Shown here piece after piece: positions 46,021 to 56,128 of a DNA stretch of 64,000 nucleotides. Origin of the DNA: an uncultured Sphingomonas sp. (lineage in GTDB: Bacteria; Pseudomonadota; Alphaproteobacteria; Sphingomonadales; Sphingomonadaceae); the NCBI GenBank assembly GCA_913776045.1, contig CAJYOI010000009.1, forward strand, positions 1-64,000. The letters are read 5' to 3'. The notes beneath the pieces were generated by a model. The model saw only the letters and a program-made list of their open reading frames with translations. It was not told the DNA's origin and made no database searches. Positions within the stretch are counted from its first letter, which is position 1. Every line of letters starts with the position of its first letter. The position numbers and the translations under genes were made by a program.

Positions 46021-46102
46021 GTCACCCCGGACTTGATCCGGGGTCCAGGGCCACACAGGACCACGCCCATAACCCTGGATGCCGGATCAGGTCCGGCATG
46101 AC
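46021..46102. repeat. Palindromic intergenic repeat, family 1 (copy 2)
   Basis: GTCACCCCGGACTTGATCCG at the left and CCGGATCAGGTCCGGCATGA at the right, with the two inverted. It has the same 82-bp length and ends as the copy at 30130, with a diverged centre. It sits 13 bp past the oxidoreductase stop. Confidence 0.75.
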
Positions 46103-46122
46103 GATGTGAAAGACCGTATCTT

Positions 46123-46968
46123 ATGCGCCTCCGCTCGCTGCTCTTCGTCCCCGGCGACCGGCCCGACCGGATGGAAAAGGCGCTGGCAAGCGGTGCCGAT
46201 GCGCTGATCCTAGACCTGGAGGACGCGGTCGTTCCCGCGGCCAAGGACGACGCTCGCCGCGCGGTCGCCGACTTCCTCGGCCGCTCGAACCGTGACGTCG
46301 CGCTGTTCGTCCGCATCAACCCGCTCGACGGCGGCCTGGCCGATGCCGATATCGACGCGGTTGCCCCCGCCCGCCCCGATGGCTGGGTGCTGCCAAAGGC
46401 AGAAGGGAGTGCGTCCGTGCTCGACCTCGACGCCCGCCTCGCCGACCGCGGCGACCGCACCGCCCCGATCCTGCCGATCGCCACCGAGACGCCGCGCGCG
46501 ATCTTCCAGATCGGCACCTACGCCGACGCCCCCGCGCGGCTCGCCGGGCTGACATGGGGCGCCGAGGATCTGCCCGCTGCCATCGGTGCAGAGACCAGCC
46601 GTGAAGAGGACGGCAGCTACACCGCCCCCTACCATATGGCCCGCGCGCTCACCCTGTTCGGCGCCGCCGCCGCCGGGGTCGCGCCCATCGAGACGGTCTA
46701 CCCCGCCTTCCGCGACACGGCCGGGCTGGAGGCCTACGCCCGCCGCGGGGCGCGCGACGGCTTCACCGGCATGATGGCGGTCCATCCCGCGCAAGTGCCG
46801 ATCATCAACGCCGCGTTTACCCCCTCACCCGAGGCAATCGCCCGGGCGCAGGCGATCGTCGATGCCTTCGCCGCCGATCCGGGCGCCGGGGCGCTCAGCG
46901 TCGATGGCCGCATGGTCGACGCTCCGCACTTGCGCCAGGCCAAGGCATTGCTCGCTCGCGCAGGCTGA
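46123..46968 (+). CDS. HpcH/HpaI aldolase, CitE-like (malyl-CoA/citramalyl-CoA lyase group)
   Basis: A 281-residue TIM-barrel protein. SLLFVPGDRPDRMEKAL at the N-terminus, DLEDAV, VRINPL, TWGAEDLPAAIG and MMAVHPAQV hold the conserved metal- and CoA-binding residues. It cleaves or forms short CoA-linked dicarboxylates such as malyl-CoA or citramalyl-CoA, or acts as a malyl-CoA thioesterase. The other citrate lyase subunits are absent, so the citrate lyase complex is unlikely. Confidence 0.9.
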   Translation: MRLRSLLFVPGDRPDRMEKALASGADALILDLEDAVVPAAKDDARRAVADFLGRSNRDVALFVRINPLDGGLADADIDAVAPARPDGWVLPKAEGSASVLDLDARLADRGDRTAPILPIATETPRAIFQIGTYADAPARLAGLTWGAEDLPAAIGAETSREEDGSYTAPYHMARALTLFGAAAAGVAPIETVYPAFRDTAGLEAYARRGARDGFTGMMAVHPAQVPIINAAFTPSPEAIARAQAIVDAFAADPGAGALSVDGRMVDAPHLRQAKALLARAG

Positions 46969-47010
46969 TCGGGGCTTCCCGGCCCGCGGTCGATACGGTA
47001 GCGCACCATC

Positions 47011-48234
47011 ATGGCGCTGATCGACACCTTCTTCGCCCGAGCCTTCCGCCGCGGCGAGCTCACTGTCATCCACCCCGACGGCACCAGCCGCACCTTCGGT
47101 ACCCCTGACCCTGAATTCCCGCCTGTCACCATCCGTCTAGGCAAGGGCGCCGCGCTGCAGATTCTGCGCGATCCCGCCGTTGGCGCCGCCGAAGCCTTCA
47201 TGGACGGGCGATTGACGATCGAACAGGGCGACATCCGCGGCCTGCTGTCGATGGCGACCGCCAGCAACCTGTGGGAGCGAGGCAGCCCGGCGCTGGCCGG
47301 CACGGCGTTCGGCCGCGGCTTGGCCGCGCTGCGCTTTCGGCTCGACCGGGCGAACATGGCGCGGCGGGCGAAGCGCAACGTGGCGCATCACTACGACCTG
47401 TCCGACCGGCTGTACGACCTGTTCCTCGACGCCGACCGCCAATATTCCTGCGCCTATTTCACCGACCCCGCCAACAGCCTGGAACAGGCACAGGCCGACA
47501 AGAAGGCACATATCGTCGCCAAGTTGGGCGTCAGGCCTGGGATGCGCGTGCTCGACATCGGCTGCGGCTGGGGCGGGATGGCGCTCTACATCCATGCCAA
47601 GACCGGGGCCGACGTGACCGGCATCACCTTGAGCGAGGAACAGCTGAAGGTCGCCCGCCGCCGCGCCCAGGAAGCGGGAGTCGCGGACCATGTCCGCTTC
47701 GAGCTGATCGACTATCGCGCCATGGCCGGCCGGTTCGACCGCATCGTTTCGGTCGGCATGTTCGAACACGTCGGGACCAAGCACTACCGAAGTTTCTTCG
47801 CCAAATGCCGCGAGTTGCTGACCGACGATGGTGTCATGCTGATGCACACCATCGGCCGCGCCGGGGGACCAGGCGTCACGGACACCTTCACGTCAAAGTA
47901 TATCTTTCCCGGCGGCTATATCCCGGCGCTGAGCGAAGTCGCCCGCGGCTACGAGGGGCTGCGGATGTACTGCACCGACGTAGAGGTGCTACGGCTCCAC
48001 TATGCCCTGACGCTCGATGCCTGGTACGACCGGACGGTCGCGGCGAAAGATGCCATCGTCGCGCTGTACGACGAACGCTTCTACCGGATGTGGACCTATT
48101 ACCTCGCCGGTTCGATGGTCAGCTTCCGCTACGGAGGCCTCGTCAACTACCAGTTCCAGTTCGCCCGCGACCGCCACGCCCTGCCAATCACGCGGGATTA
48201 CGTGGCGGAGGCGGAAGCCGCGTTGCGAAGCTGA
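47011..48234 (+). CDS. cfa: Cyclopropane-fatty-acyl-phospholipid synthase
   Basis: A 407-residue SAM-dependent enzyme. VLDIGCGWGGMALYIH (about 174-189) is the SAM loop. YSCAYF, FDRIVSVGMFEHVG and MLMHTIGRAGG are all in place. It adds a methylene bridge to unsaturated acyl chains in membrane lipids, often in stationary phase or acid. It starts 42 bp after the lyase gene. Confidence 0.94.
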   Translation: MALIDTFFARAFRRGELTVIHPDGTSRTFGTPDPEFPPVTIRLGKGAALQILRDPAVGAAEAFMDGRLTIEQGDIRGLLSMATASNLWERGSPALAGTAFGRGLAALRFRLDRANMARRAKRNVAHHYDLSDRLYDLFLDADRQYSCAYFTDPANSLEQAQADKKAHIVAKLGVRPGMRVLDIGCGWGGMALYIHAKTGADVTGITLSEEQLKVARRRAQEAGVADHVRFELIDYRAMAGRFDRIVSVGMFEHVGTKHYRSFFAKCRELLTDDGVMLMHTIGRAGGPGVTDTFTSKYIFPGGYIPALSEVARGYEGLRMYCTDVEVLRLHYALTLDAWYDRTVAAKDAIVALYDERFYRMWTYYLAGSMVSFRYGGLVNYQFQFARDRHALPITRDYVAEAEAALRS

Positions 48235-48274
48235 CCCGATCGCCCCGATGATCCGGGGCGAGCAAGTGAGCGGA

Positions 48275-50329
48275 TCATCGCGTCGCCAGTTCGCGCACCA
48301 GCCCTGGCGCCGGATAGACCTTCTCCAGCGCCTCCTGCACCGCCGCCGCCGACACGACGACCGTCCGGTTGAGCAGCGGGTCGTAACCGAAATTGCCGCC
48401 GAGCGAATGGATGTTGCCGTCGAACGCGGCGCCGATCACCGATCCATCCTTCGCGATCACCGGCGAACCCGAATTGCCGCCGATGATGTCGTTGGTCGTC
48501 ACGAAGTCGTACGCCGTCGCCATTGTCACCCGGTCACGGGCGCGAACGAAAGCTTCGGCCAGCTTGAACGGCTCCTGGCCCGTGGCGCGCTCGTACATGC
48601 CGCCATAGTCGGTCATGAACGGGGTCGGCCGCCCGCGCTCGGTCCAGCCCTGAACCTTCCCGTAGGAAATGCGCAGTGAGAAGGTCGCATCCGGGTAGTT
48701 CGCCGCGCCGTACGCCGCGAAGCGCGCCTTGGCGAGCTTCGCCTGCGCCGCGGTCACGGGGCCTGCGACCTCCGCATCATAGCGCGCCTGCAGCGCGCGG
48801 CCGGCAGCGTCGTTTGCCAGCGCGAACCGGATCAGCGGATCGTCCGTCGCCCGGATCGCCGCCATGCCACCCTTGAACAGCCGCTCGCGAACCGCCGGAT
48901 CGGCGAGCCTCGTGCCCTTCACGAGTCGCGCCGCCAGGTTTTCCGGCGATTCGCGCCCGAGCAGCGCCTTCACCTGCGGATCGTCGACACCGACGAATTC
49001 GCGGGTCTTGCTCAGCCAGAATTCCAGGCTCATCTGTTCGAGCCACGGATAGACGGGCGCGCCATCGGTGATCTGCTTTTCGAGCAGCGGCAACGCGCTG
49101 TCGGTGAAGCCCGGCAGGCGATCCGAATTCGGCTTCTCACGCTCGGCTGCCGCGCGCACCAGCGCTCGGGCATAACCGTAGAGCGTTGAGCCGAAGCCCG
49201 CGCCGCTCTCCAGGAAATAATAGGGGTAATAGAGGTCGCGCAGCTTCACATCGGCCGCCGCGATTTCGGCCCACGGATCGCCGACCGACTTGCCGGCCTT
49301 GGCGCGCAGGTCGCGCTCGTTCGTCGCGAGCTTGGCGGTAAAGGCGTCGTCGTTCAGCGCCTTCTGCTGGCCCCAATAGACCTTATAGCTGTTCTCGATG
49401 CCGTTCAGCGTCTCCAGACCTTCGCGCGCCTGGGTGGCGCTTTCCTCGCGCATGGAGATCAGGCGGCCGCGGTATTCGGACAGCAACGCGACGCGCATCG
49501 GCAGTGCCACTTCGCGCTGGAACGCGCGCTGGTCCTCGGTCAGCAGGCGCTGGGTGCGGCCGGGATTGCCGACGACGAAGGTGGCCTCGCCCGCCTGCGG
49601 CGCCCGCGGATTCCATGTCAGATGCTGCGGGGTCGCGACGGGACGGCCGTTTTCATAGGCGCGCAGGAACGAGGCATCGAGCGCATAGCGCGGGAAGTTG
49701 AAATTGTCGGGATCCCCGCCGAACGCCGCGGCAGCCGCTTCGGGTGCCCAGACCAGACGGACGTCCGAATATTTGCGATACTTGTACAGCTTGTACTGGC
49801 CGCCGCCGAAGAAGGTCACGACTTGGCAACGGATCGTCGCGTCGCCGCGCGTGCAATTCTCGCTTTCGATCGCCGCGATCGCCGCGTCGCGTGCCTTGGT
49901 CAGGGCAGCCCCGGTGGATGTCCCGATAGCGGCGGTGACGCGGGGGCTGACGTCGGTGATCGACATCACGACCTCCGCCTGCTGGCCCGGGCATTTCTGC
50001 TCCTTCGACCGATCCGCGGCGACGAAGCCGTCGGCGAGGTAATCGGTTTTGTCGCTCGACAGATCCTGCGCGCAGGTGGCGATGCAGTGGTGGTTGGTGA
50101 GGATCAGTCCTTCGGCCGACACGAACGAGGCCGAACACCCGCCGGTCAACCGAACCGCCGCCGCCTGCACGCGATCCAGCCACGCCTTGTCCGGTGTCCA
50201 GCCCAGCGATTTCTGCACGCGAGCGGTCGGGAAGGCGTCGAACGTCCACATACCTTCATCGGCGCGGGCCGCGCCCGTCAGCGCAAATGACAAGGCGGCG
50301 GCGGAAGCGAGATAGCGGGCAGCGGTCAT
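48275..50329 (-). CDS. S46 family serine peptidase (dipeptidyl-peptidase 7/11-like)
   Basis: A 684-residue protein, ATG 50329 (the in-frame extension upstream has no signal peptide). The leader ends near ARADEG. The catalytic triad is His81 in LILTNHHC, Asp in GDPDNFNFPRY (about 212), and Ser in IIGGNSGSPV (about 625). The DGNIHSLGGNFGYD segment after the Ser region resembles dipeptidyl-peptidase 7-type enzymes with a Gly at the S1-pocket position, not the Arg of the acidic-specific DPP11. It would remove dipeptides in the periplasm. The specificity call is tentative. Confidence 0.92.
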   Translation of the reverse strand: MTAARYLASAAALSFALTGAARADEGMWTFDAFPTARVQKSLGWTPDKAWLDRVQAAAVRLTGGCSASFVSAEGLILTNHHCIATCAQDLSSDKTDYLADGFVAADRSKEQKCPGQQAEVVMSITDVSPRVTAAIGTSTGAALTKARDAAIAAIESENCTRGDATIRCQVVTFFGGGQYKLYKYRKYSDVRLVWAPEAAAAAFGGDPDNFNFPRYALDASFLRAYENGRPVATPQHLTWNPRAPQAGEATFVVGNPGRTQRLLTEDQRAFQREVALPMRVALLSEYRGRLISMREESATQAREGLETLNGIENSYKVYWGQQKALNDDAFTAKLATNERDLRAKAGKSVGDPWAEIAAADVKLRDLYYPYYFLESGAGFGSTLYGYARALVRAAAEREKPNSDRLPGFTDSALPLLEKQITDGAPVYPWLEQMSLEFWLSKTREFVGVDDPQVKALLGRESPENLAARLVKGTRLADPAVRERLFKGGMAAIRATDDPLIRFALANDAAGRALQARYDAEVAGPVTAAQAKLAKARFAAYGAANYPDATFSLRISYGKVQGWTERGRPTPFMTDYGGMYERATGQEPFKLAEAFVRARDRVTMATAYDFVTTNDIIGGNSGSPVIAKDGSVIGAAFDGNIHSLGGNFGYDPLLNRTVVVSAAAVQEALEKVYPAPGLVRELATR

Positions 50330-50442
50330 CGCAGGTGAACTCTCCAGTCGGTTATTGATGCGCGTTGTGACGTGACAATGTCTCAAGGGCAAGGGGCTCG
50401 CCGGGGTGACGAGCCGCCGCCGCCCGGCTAACGCCTCGCGGC

Positions 50443-51741
50443 ATGGCGCATGCTCCCCTCACCCGCCGCGCGATCCTGGCGCAGGCCTGGCCGATCATGC
50501 TGGGCCAGGCGACGGTGCCGCTGGTCGGGATCGTCGACACCGCCGTGATCGGGCGGACGGGCGATGCCGCCGCGCTGGCGGGCGTGGCGCTGGGCGGAAC
50601 GATCGTCAGTTTCCTGTTCTGGAGCTTCGGCTTCCTGCGGATGGGGATGACGGGGCTGACCGCACAGGCCAGCGGGCGCGGCGATGTGGAGGAAGTGTCG
50701 GGGTTGCTCGCGCGCGGGCTGGTGATCGGCGCGGGAATGGGCGCGCTGTTGATGGCGATGCAACTGGTCCTGATACCGGCCGCCTTCGCGCTGTTCGCCG
50801 GCGGCGCGGCGATCGATGCGGCCGGACGAGCCTATGTTTCGGCACGGTTCGTCGGTGCGCCGGCGGCGCTTGCGGTCTTCGCGATCAACGGCTGGTTGCT
50901 CGGGCTCGGCCGGACGCGGGCGGCGCTCGCGATGCAGGTGTGGATGAACGTCATCAACATCGCCGCCTGCGCGGTGCTGGTGTGGCATCTGGAACTTGGT
51001 GCACGCGGAGTCGGGCTGGGCACCGCCATCGCCGAATGGAGCGCGTTGCTCGCCGGGCTGATGATCGTAGCGCCGCAGTTGCGCGGGCTGGCGCGGTGCC
51101 GGGTGTTCGATCGCGCGGCAATCGTCCGACTGTTGGCGGTCAACGCCGACATCATGGTCCGCACCATCGCGTTGCTGACCTTGCTCGCCTGGTTCGCAAA
51201 TGCGGGCGCGCGGCTGGGCGCGGAGACATTGGCCGCGAACCAGATCCTGATGCAGGCAGTGGCGCTGGTCGCCTTCGTGCTCGACGGCTTCGCCTTCACT
51301 GCAGAGGCGCGGGTCGGCCATGCGATCGGCGCCGGCTCGCGCGCCGACATGCTCCGCGCGATCCGGCTGACGGGCGAGTTCTCGCTCGGCGCCGCGGTCC
51401 TGTTCGCCGCGATGATCGCGCTCGGCGGCGCGGCGGCGATCCCGGTAATGACGACCAACGCTGCTGTACAGGCGCAGGCACTGGCGCTGCTGCCCTTCGT
51501 CGTCGTCCTGCCGGTCATCGGCATGCCCGCCTGGCTGCTCGACGGCATCTTCATCGGCGCCACCGAAGGCCGGGCGCTGCGCAACGCCGCGATCCTGGCG
51601 ACCGCGCTGTACGTCGCCACCGATCTGCTCTTACGCGGGAACGGCGACATCGGCGTGTGGATCGCGCTGACGTTCAGCTACCTCTACCGGGCGATGACGC
51701 TGGGCGCGTATTTCCCGCGCCTGTTGCGACGCCTCGCCTAG
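50443..51741 (+). CDS. MATE family efflux transporter (DinF-like)
   Basis: A 432-residue, 12-helix protein. ILAQAWPIMLGQATVPLVGI at the start, DTAVIGRTGDAAALAGVALG, and the second-half counterpart ANQILMQAVALVAFVLDG are conserved in MATE proteins of the DinF subgroup. It exports cationic or toxic compounds using Na+ or H+. It starts 18 bp before argG on the same strand, but argG is likely to have its own ribosome site. Confidence 0.92.
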   Translation: MAHAPLTRRAILAQAWPIMLGQATVPLVGIVDTAVIGRTGDAAALAGVALGGTIVSFLFWSFGFLRMGMTGLTAQASGRGDVEEVSGLLARGLVIGAGMGALLMAMQLVLIPAAFALFAGGAAIDAAGRAYVSARFVGAPAALAVFAINGWLLGLGRTRAALAMQVWMNVINIAACAVLVWHLELGARGVGLGTAIAEWSALLAGLMIVAPQLRGLARCRVFDRAAIVRLLAVNADIMVRTIALLTLLAWFANAGARLGAETLAANQILMQAVALVAFVLDGFAFTAEARVGHAIGAGSRADMLRAIRLTGEFSLGAAVLFAAMIALGGAAAIPVMTTNAAVQAQALALLPFVVVLPVIGMPAWLLDGIFIGATEGRALRNAAILATALYVATDLLLRGNGDIGVWIALTFSYLYRAMTLGAYFPRLLRRLA

Positions 51742-51759
51742 GTCCCTAAAGGCGCGCGC

Positions 51760-52980
51760 ATGACCGACTCCTCCATCAAGCGCGTCGTGCTGGCCTATTC
51801 GGGCGGCCTCGACACCTCCGTCATCCTCAAGTGGCTGCAGACCGAGTATAATTGCGAGGTCGTCACCTTCACCGCCGACCTGGGCCAGGGCGAAGAGCTG
51901 GAGCCCGCGCGTCGCAAGGCCGAGATGGCGGGCGTGAAGGCCGAGCACATCTTCATTGACGACCTGCGCGAGGAATTCGTGAAGGACTATGTCTTCCCGA
52001 TGATGCGCGCCAATGCGCTCTACGAAGGGCTGTATCTGCTCGGCACCTCGATCGCGCGGCCGCTGATCGCCAAGCGCCAGATCGAGATCGCGAAACTCGT
52101 CAACGCCGACGCCGTCAGCCACGGCGCGACCGGGAAGGGCAACGACCAAGTCCGCTTCGAACTCGGCTATTACGCGCTGAACCCGGACATCAAGGTCATC
52201 GCGCCGTGGCGCGAATGGAACCTGACCAGCCGCACCAAGCTGATCGAATTTGCGGAAGCGCACCAGATCCCCGTCAGCAAGGACAAGCGCGGCGAGGCGC
52301 CCTTCTCGACCGACGCGAACCTGCTGCACACCTCGTCCGAGGGCAAGGTGCTGGAGGATCCGTGGGACGAGGTTCCCGACTATGTTTACTCGCGTACGGT
52401 CAATCCGGAGGACGCGCCCGACCAGCCGGAAACGATCACGATCGATTTCGAACGCGGCGACGGCGTCGCGCTGAACGGCCAGGCGATGAGCCCGGCGACG
52501 TTGCTCGCCGCACTCAACGACCTGGGTCGCAAGCACGGCATCGGCCGCCTCGACCTGGTCGAGAACCGCTTCGTCGGCATGAAGAGCCGCGGCATGTACG
52601 AGACGCCGGGCGGCACCATCTATGCCCTCGCCCACCGCGGCATCGAGCAGATCACGCTCGACCGGGGGGCTGCGCATCTGAAGGACGAACTGGCGCCGCG
52701 CTATGCCGAACTGGTCTACAACGGCTTCTGGTTCTCGCCGGAGCGCGAGATGCTGCAGGCCGCGGTCGATCACAGCCAGGAAAAGGTGTCGGGCACCGTC
52801 CGGCTGAAGCTCTACAAGGGCAACGTCATCGTGACGGGTCGCAAGTCGCCCAATTCGCTCTACAGCGAAAAGGTCGTGACGTTCGAGGACGATCAGGGCG
52901 CCTATGATCAGCGCGACGCCGCGGGCTTCATCAAACTCAACGCGCTACGCCTTCGCCTGCTGGGCCGGCGCGATCGTTGA
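51760..52980 (+). CDS. argG: Argininosuccinate synthase
   Basis: A 406-residue enzyme that joins citrulline and aspartate with [21 protein letters not shown] (about 9-26, the PP-loop), [16 protein letters not shown] and [10 protein letters not shown] are hallmark segments. Length is typical. It is the last housekeeping gene before the GT-C membrane protein array. Confidence 0.97.
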   Translation: MTDSSIKRVVLAYSGGLDTSVILKWLQTEYNCEVVTFTADLGQGEELEPARRKAEMAGVKAEHIFIDDLREEFVKDYVFPMMRANALYEGLYLLGTSIARPLIAKRQIEIAKLVNADAVSHGATGKGNDQVRFELGYYALNPDIKVIAPWREWNLTSRTKLIEFAEAHQIPVSKDKRGEAPFSTDANLLHTSSEGKVLEDPWDEVPDYVYSRTVNPEDAPDQPETITIDFERGDGVALNGQAMSPATLLAALNDLGRKHGIGRLDLVENRFVGMKSRGMYETPGGTIYALAHRGIEQITLDRGAAHLKDELAPRYAELVYNGFWFSPEREMLQAAVDHSQEKVSGTVRLKLYKGNVIVTGRKSPNSLYSEKVVTFEDDQGAYDQRDAAGFIKLNALRLRLLGRRDR

Positions 52981-53011
52981 TCCGATGGTAACCATGCCCC
53001 GCTAGCCCGGC

Positions 53012-54457
53012 ATGATGAACACGGGCGAGCGGGACTGGTGGCAGACGCGGTGGTTCTTCGCCGCCGTCGTCCTGTTGGCGACACTGCCCTTGCTCTGGCC
53101 GGCGGTGCCCCCGCTGACCGACCTGCCCGGACATATCGGGCGGTACCGATTGATGCTGGATGGCGGCTCAGGGCCGCTGGCGCGCTGGTTCGTCTTTCAC
53201 TGGCGGGCGACCGGCAATCTCGGCGTCGATGTAATCATCGCTGTGCTCGGCCCGCTGATGGGTCTGGAGCCAGCGGTCAAGCTGGTCACGATCGCCATCC
53301 CAGCGCTGACCGTCGCCGGGCTGCTGACGCTGTCGCGCACCGTTTTCGGACGGGTCAGCCCATACGCGATCGCAGCCCTGCCGTTAGCCTACGGACTGCC
53401 GTTCGGCATGGGCTTCGTCAATTTCGCGCTGTCGATCGCGCTGGCGCTGTTCGCCCTTTCGCTCTGGCTGCGCATGGCCGGCAGCCGCTGGCGCGCCGCG
53501 GTGTTCGTGCCGGTCGCGCTGGCGATCTGGTTTTGCCATATCTTCGGCTGGGCCGTCCTGGGCCTTGCGATCTTTGCGGTCGAGCTCGCTAGGTCCCGCC
53601 ATCCGATCCGCGCGGCGATCGTCTGCTGGCCCCTCGCTGCGCCGCTGCCGCTCATGCTGGCGACCGCTGGCGGCGGCGGCGTGACGGGCGGATATAGCCT
53701 TGGCGGGAAACTGTTGCCGCTGCTGACCGTGGTGCGCGACCGATGGATGGCATGGGACGTCGCGGCCGTCGCGGTGATGCTCGGGTTAATCGGATACGGC
53801 CTCGCGCGTGGACACGTCGACCGGCGGCTGGGCGCCGCCGCGGTGGCGCTTACCCTCGCCCTGATCGCCATTCCGTCTTGGCTGCTCGGCTCCGCCTATG
53901 CCGATTCTCGGGTGGCGCCGATCGCGCTGATGATGGCGCTCGTCGCGCTACGTCCCGCGACGCGGCGGCAGGCGTCCGCCATCGCGCTGATCGCAATGCT
54001 CGTTTTCGCGATGCGGATCGCCGGGACGACCGCCAGCTACGCGATGGCGGCGGCGGAGCAGGAACGCGCGCTGGCGGCCCTCGACCATATCCCCGACGGC
54101 GCTCGCGTCGTCGCGCTGGTCCGGCCGGGGTGCGACGACTTCTGGAGCGTCGCCCGCTTCGATCACCTCGGCGGCCTGGTCACCGCGCGACGCCGGGCTT
54201 TCGTGAACGACCAGTTCCAGGGGAATGCTGCGGCCCTGCTCGACGTCCGCTATCCCGCCGCGCGGCCGTTCGAGCGCGATCCGTCGCAGTTTCTGGACTG
54301 CGACGCGGGGTCCCTGGCCCGTACGGTGTCGACCATTCCACGCAGCGCGTTCGATCGGGTCTGGGTATTGAACCTCGACACTCCGCCCCCCGCCGCCCTC
54401 CCCGGCGTGACACGCCTGTGGGTCGATGGCGGGCATGCGCTCTATCGGATCGACTGA
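53012..54457 (+). CDS. GT-C-like polytopic membrane protein, paralogue 1
   Basis: A 481-residue protein with about 11 helices and a soluble C-terminal domain of about 130 residues. The first periplasmic loop carries PPLTDLPGHIGRY. HWRATGNLGVDV, GFVNFALS, ICHIFGW-like WFCHIFGW and SAYADSRVAP follow. The C-terminal part holds PDGARVVALVRPGC and RRRAFVNDQFQ. The same set occurs in the proteins at 56125 and 57639. Family members of GT-C transferases carry an acidic catalytic residue in the first loop, and DLPGH is a candidate. No function is established. Confidence 0.72.
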   Translation: MMNTGERDWWQTRWFFAAVVLLATLPLLWPAVPPLTDLPGHIGRYRLMLDGGSGPLARWFVFHWRATGNLGVDVIIAVLGPLMGLEPAVKLVTIAIPALTVAGLLTLSRTVFGRVSPYAIAALPLAYGLPFGMGFVNFALSIALALFALSLWLRMAGSRWRAAVFVPVALAIWFCHIFGWAVLGLAIFAVELARSRHPIRAAIVCWPLAAPLPLMLATAGGGGVTGGYSLGGKLLPLLTVVRDRWMAWDVAAVAVMLGLIGYGLARGHVDRRLGAAAVALTLALIAIPSWLLGSAYADSRVAPIALMMALVALRPATRRQASAIALIAMLVFAMRIAGTTASYAMAAAEQERALAALDHIPDGARVVALVRPGCDDFWSVARFDHLGGLVTARRRAFVNDQFQGNAAALLDVRYPAARPFERDPSQFLDCDAGSLARTVSTIPRSAFDRVWVLNLDTPPPAALPGVTRLWVDGGHALYRID

Positions 54458-54493
54458 CGGGAAATTAACCATCGCAGCCCTAGCGTGGTGCCG

Positions 54494-56128
54494 ATGTCCG
54501 CCCGCCTGCGCCCGATCCTGCCTGTCCTTGCGCTGACGATCCTGCTCGGCATGGCGTGGGCGCTGGCCGACTGGGCCCGGCTGTCACGCCTAATGCTTCC
54601 CGACACCGACGATGCGATGCGGCTGCAGCAGGTTCGCGACTGGATTGACGGACAGGGATTCGGTGACGTCGCTCAGCACCGGCTGGCAGGCGGGCTGGCG
54701 ATGCACTGGTCGCGGATCGGCGATCTCGTCCCCGCCGCGATCATCCTGCTGCTCCGACCATTTGCCGGCACGACCGACGCAGAAGTCGCTGCGGTCGTGC
54801 TGTGGCCGCTTGCCCAATTCGCCGTCCTGCTCGCCCTCGTCCGAGACGTGACGCGACGCTTCGCCCCGGCAGCGGGAGGGACGGCGCTGGTGCTTATCGC
54901 GCTTGCCTATCCTGCATCCAGCCTGTTCCTGCCTGGGCGGATCGATCATCACGCGATGCAGCTGCTGTTGGTCGTCGTGCAGCTTCGCGCGGTGCTGGCG
55001 CGGCCCAGCTATGCGTCCGGCGCGATAGCCGGAGCGGCCGTCGCGGTCGGTGCGAGAATCGGCCTGGAGACCGTTCCGTTCGCGCTGGTCACCGGCGCGA
55101 TCATCGTCCTCGAGCGTCTGCGCGGCGATGGCGAGCGCCAGACGGGATTCGGCCTGACGCTCGCCGCCGGCCTGATCCTGCTTGCGCCCATCTCCGCGCA
55201 CGGCGGCACCTGCGACACGATCGAGCCGGTGATGCGCTATGCGGCCGCTGGCGGCCTGGCGCTCGCCGCGATCGGAAGTATCGACCGGTACAGACCGGCG
55301 TTGCTGTCGGGCTGCGGTGCGGCCCTCGTTCTCCTGAGCTGGCCGGCCGTCGCGCCCTGCCTGTCCGGCCCCTATGCCTCCGTCGATCCGCTCGTGACCC
55401 GGTTGTGGCTACGGCAGGTCGCCGAAGCGCAACCCCTGTTCGGCGCGCCGCTTGCTAGCGCGATCGGCTATGTCGGCTTGCTGAGCGCCGGCCTGATCGC
55501 GAGCGCGGTGCTTGCGCGACGCGACGGCGGTGGCTGGTGGCGGCTGCTTGCCTATCAGGTCGCAGCCCTCGCGATCACGCTGTTCCAGCTCCGCGGCGCC
55601 TATGTCGGGGCCGCGCTGGCAGTTGTGCCGATCGCCGTGTTGCTGACACAGGCACGGGCCGCGAAGGAAACCGCGGCGGTGCTAGGCCTGTGGATCGCCG
55701 GCGCCGGCCTCGCCTATCCACTCATTGCCGGTGGTCTTGCCCCCAAAGCGGCGATCGCCGCGCCATCAATCGATTGCGCGGGCGCGGCGATGATCGACCG
55801 GCTGAAGACGCTGCCGCCGGGCACAGTCCTGTCCGGCATCGATGCGGGAAGCTATATCCTAGCCGGCACGCCGCATTCCGTGATCGCCGCGCCCTATCAT
55901 CGCAACAATGCCGGCAATGCCGCGGCCTACCGCTTCTTTCTCGGGCCGCCGGCGCAGGCCGCCGCCATAGCGCGCCGCTGGCACGTTCGTTACATCGCGT
56001 TGTGCCCGGGCATGTTCGGCGACGTCCGGCCGCCCGCCGGATCGATCGCCGCCGGAAACGTCCCGCGCTGGCTGCGCCCGATCGACGGGTCGGCGGCACT
56101 CTTCCGGGTCGACGATCTCCCGCAATGA
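54494..56128 (+). CDS. STT3/AglB-like GT-C membrane protein
   Basis: A 544-residue protein with about 12 helices, ATG 54494 (GTG 54485 possible). The first loop has MLPDTDDAMRLQQVRDWIDG, matching the acidic motif of oligosaccharyltransferase-type GT-C enzymes, and PGRIDHHAMQLLLV further on is the second. The C-terminal soluble part has SGIDAGSYILAGTPHSVIA and PYHRNNAGNAAAYRFF. It lies between two copies of the other family and its stop overlaps the next ATG (ATGA), which argues for co-function. A lipid-linked sugar donor is likely. The acceptor is unknown. Confidence 0.78.
   Translation: MSARLRPILPVLALTILLGMAWALADWARLSRLMLPDTDDAMRLQQVRDWIDGQGFGDVAQHRLAGGLAMHWSRIGDLVPAAIILLLRPFAGTTDAEVAAVVLWPLAQFAVLLALVRDVTRRFAPAAGGTALVLIALAYPASSLFLPGRIDHHAMQLLLVVVQLRAVLARPSYASGAIAGAAVAVGARIGLETVPFALVTGAIIVLERLRGDGERQTGFGLTLAAGLILLAPISAHGGTCDTIEPVMRYAAAGGLALAAIGSIDRYRPALLSGCGAALVLLSWPAVAPCLSGPYASVDPLVTRLWLRQVAEAQPLFGAPLASAIGYVGLLSAGLIASAVLARRDGGGWWRLLAYQVAALAITLFQLRGAYVGAALAVVPIAVLLTQARAAKETAAVLGLWIAGAGLAYPLIAGGLAPKAAIAAPSIDCAGAAMIDRLKTLPPGTVLSGIDAGSYILAGTPHSVIAAPYHRNNAGNAAAYRFFLGPPAQAAAIARRWHVRYIALCPGMFGDVRPPAGSIAAGNVPRWLRPIDGSAALFRVDDLPQ

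Noticed and set aside
46123-46968. Citrate lyase beta subunit as exact function
   Set aside because: No alpha or gamma subunit or citX/citG genes are nearby, so only the wider CitE-like family is claimed.
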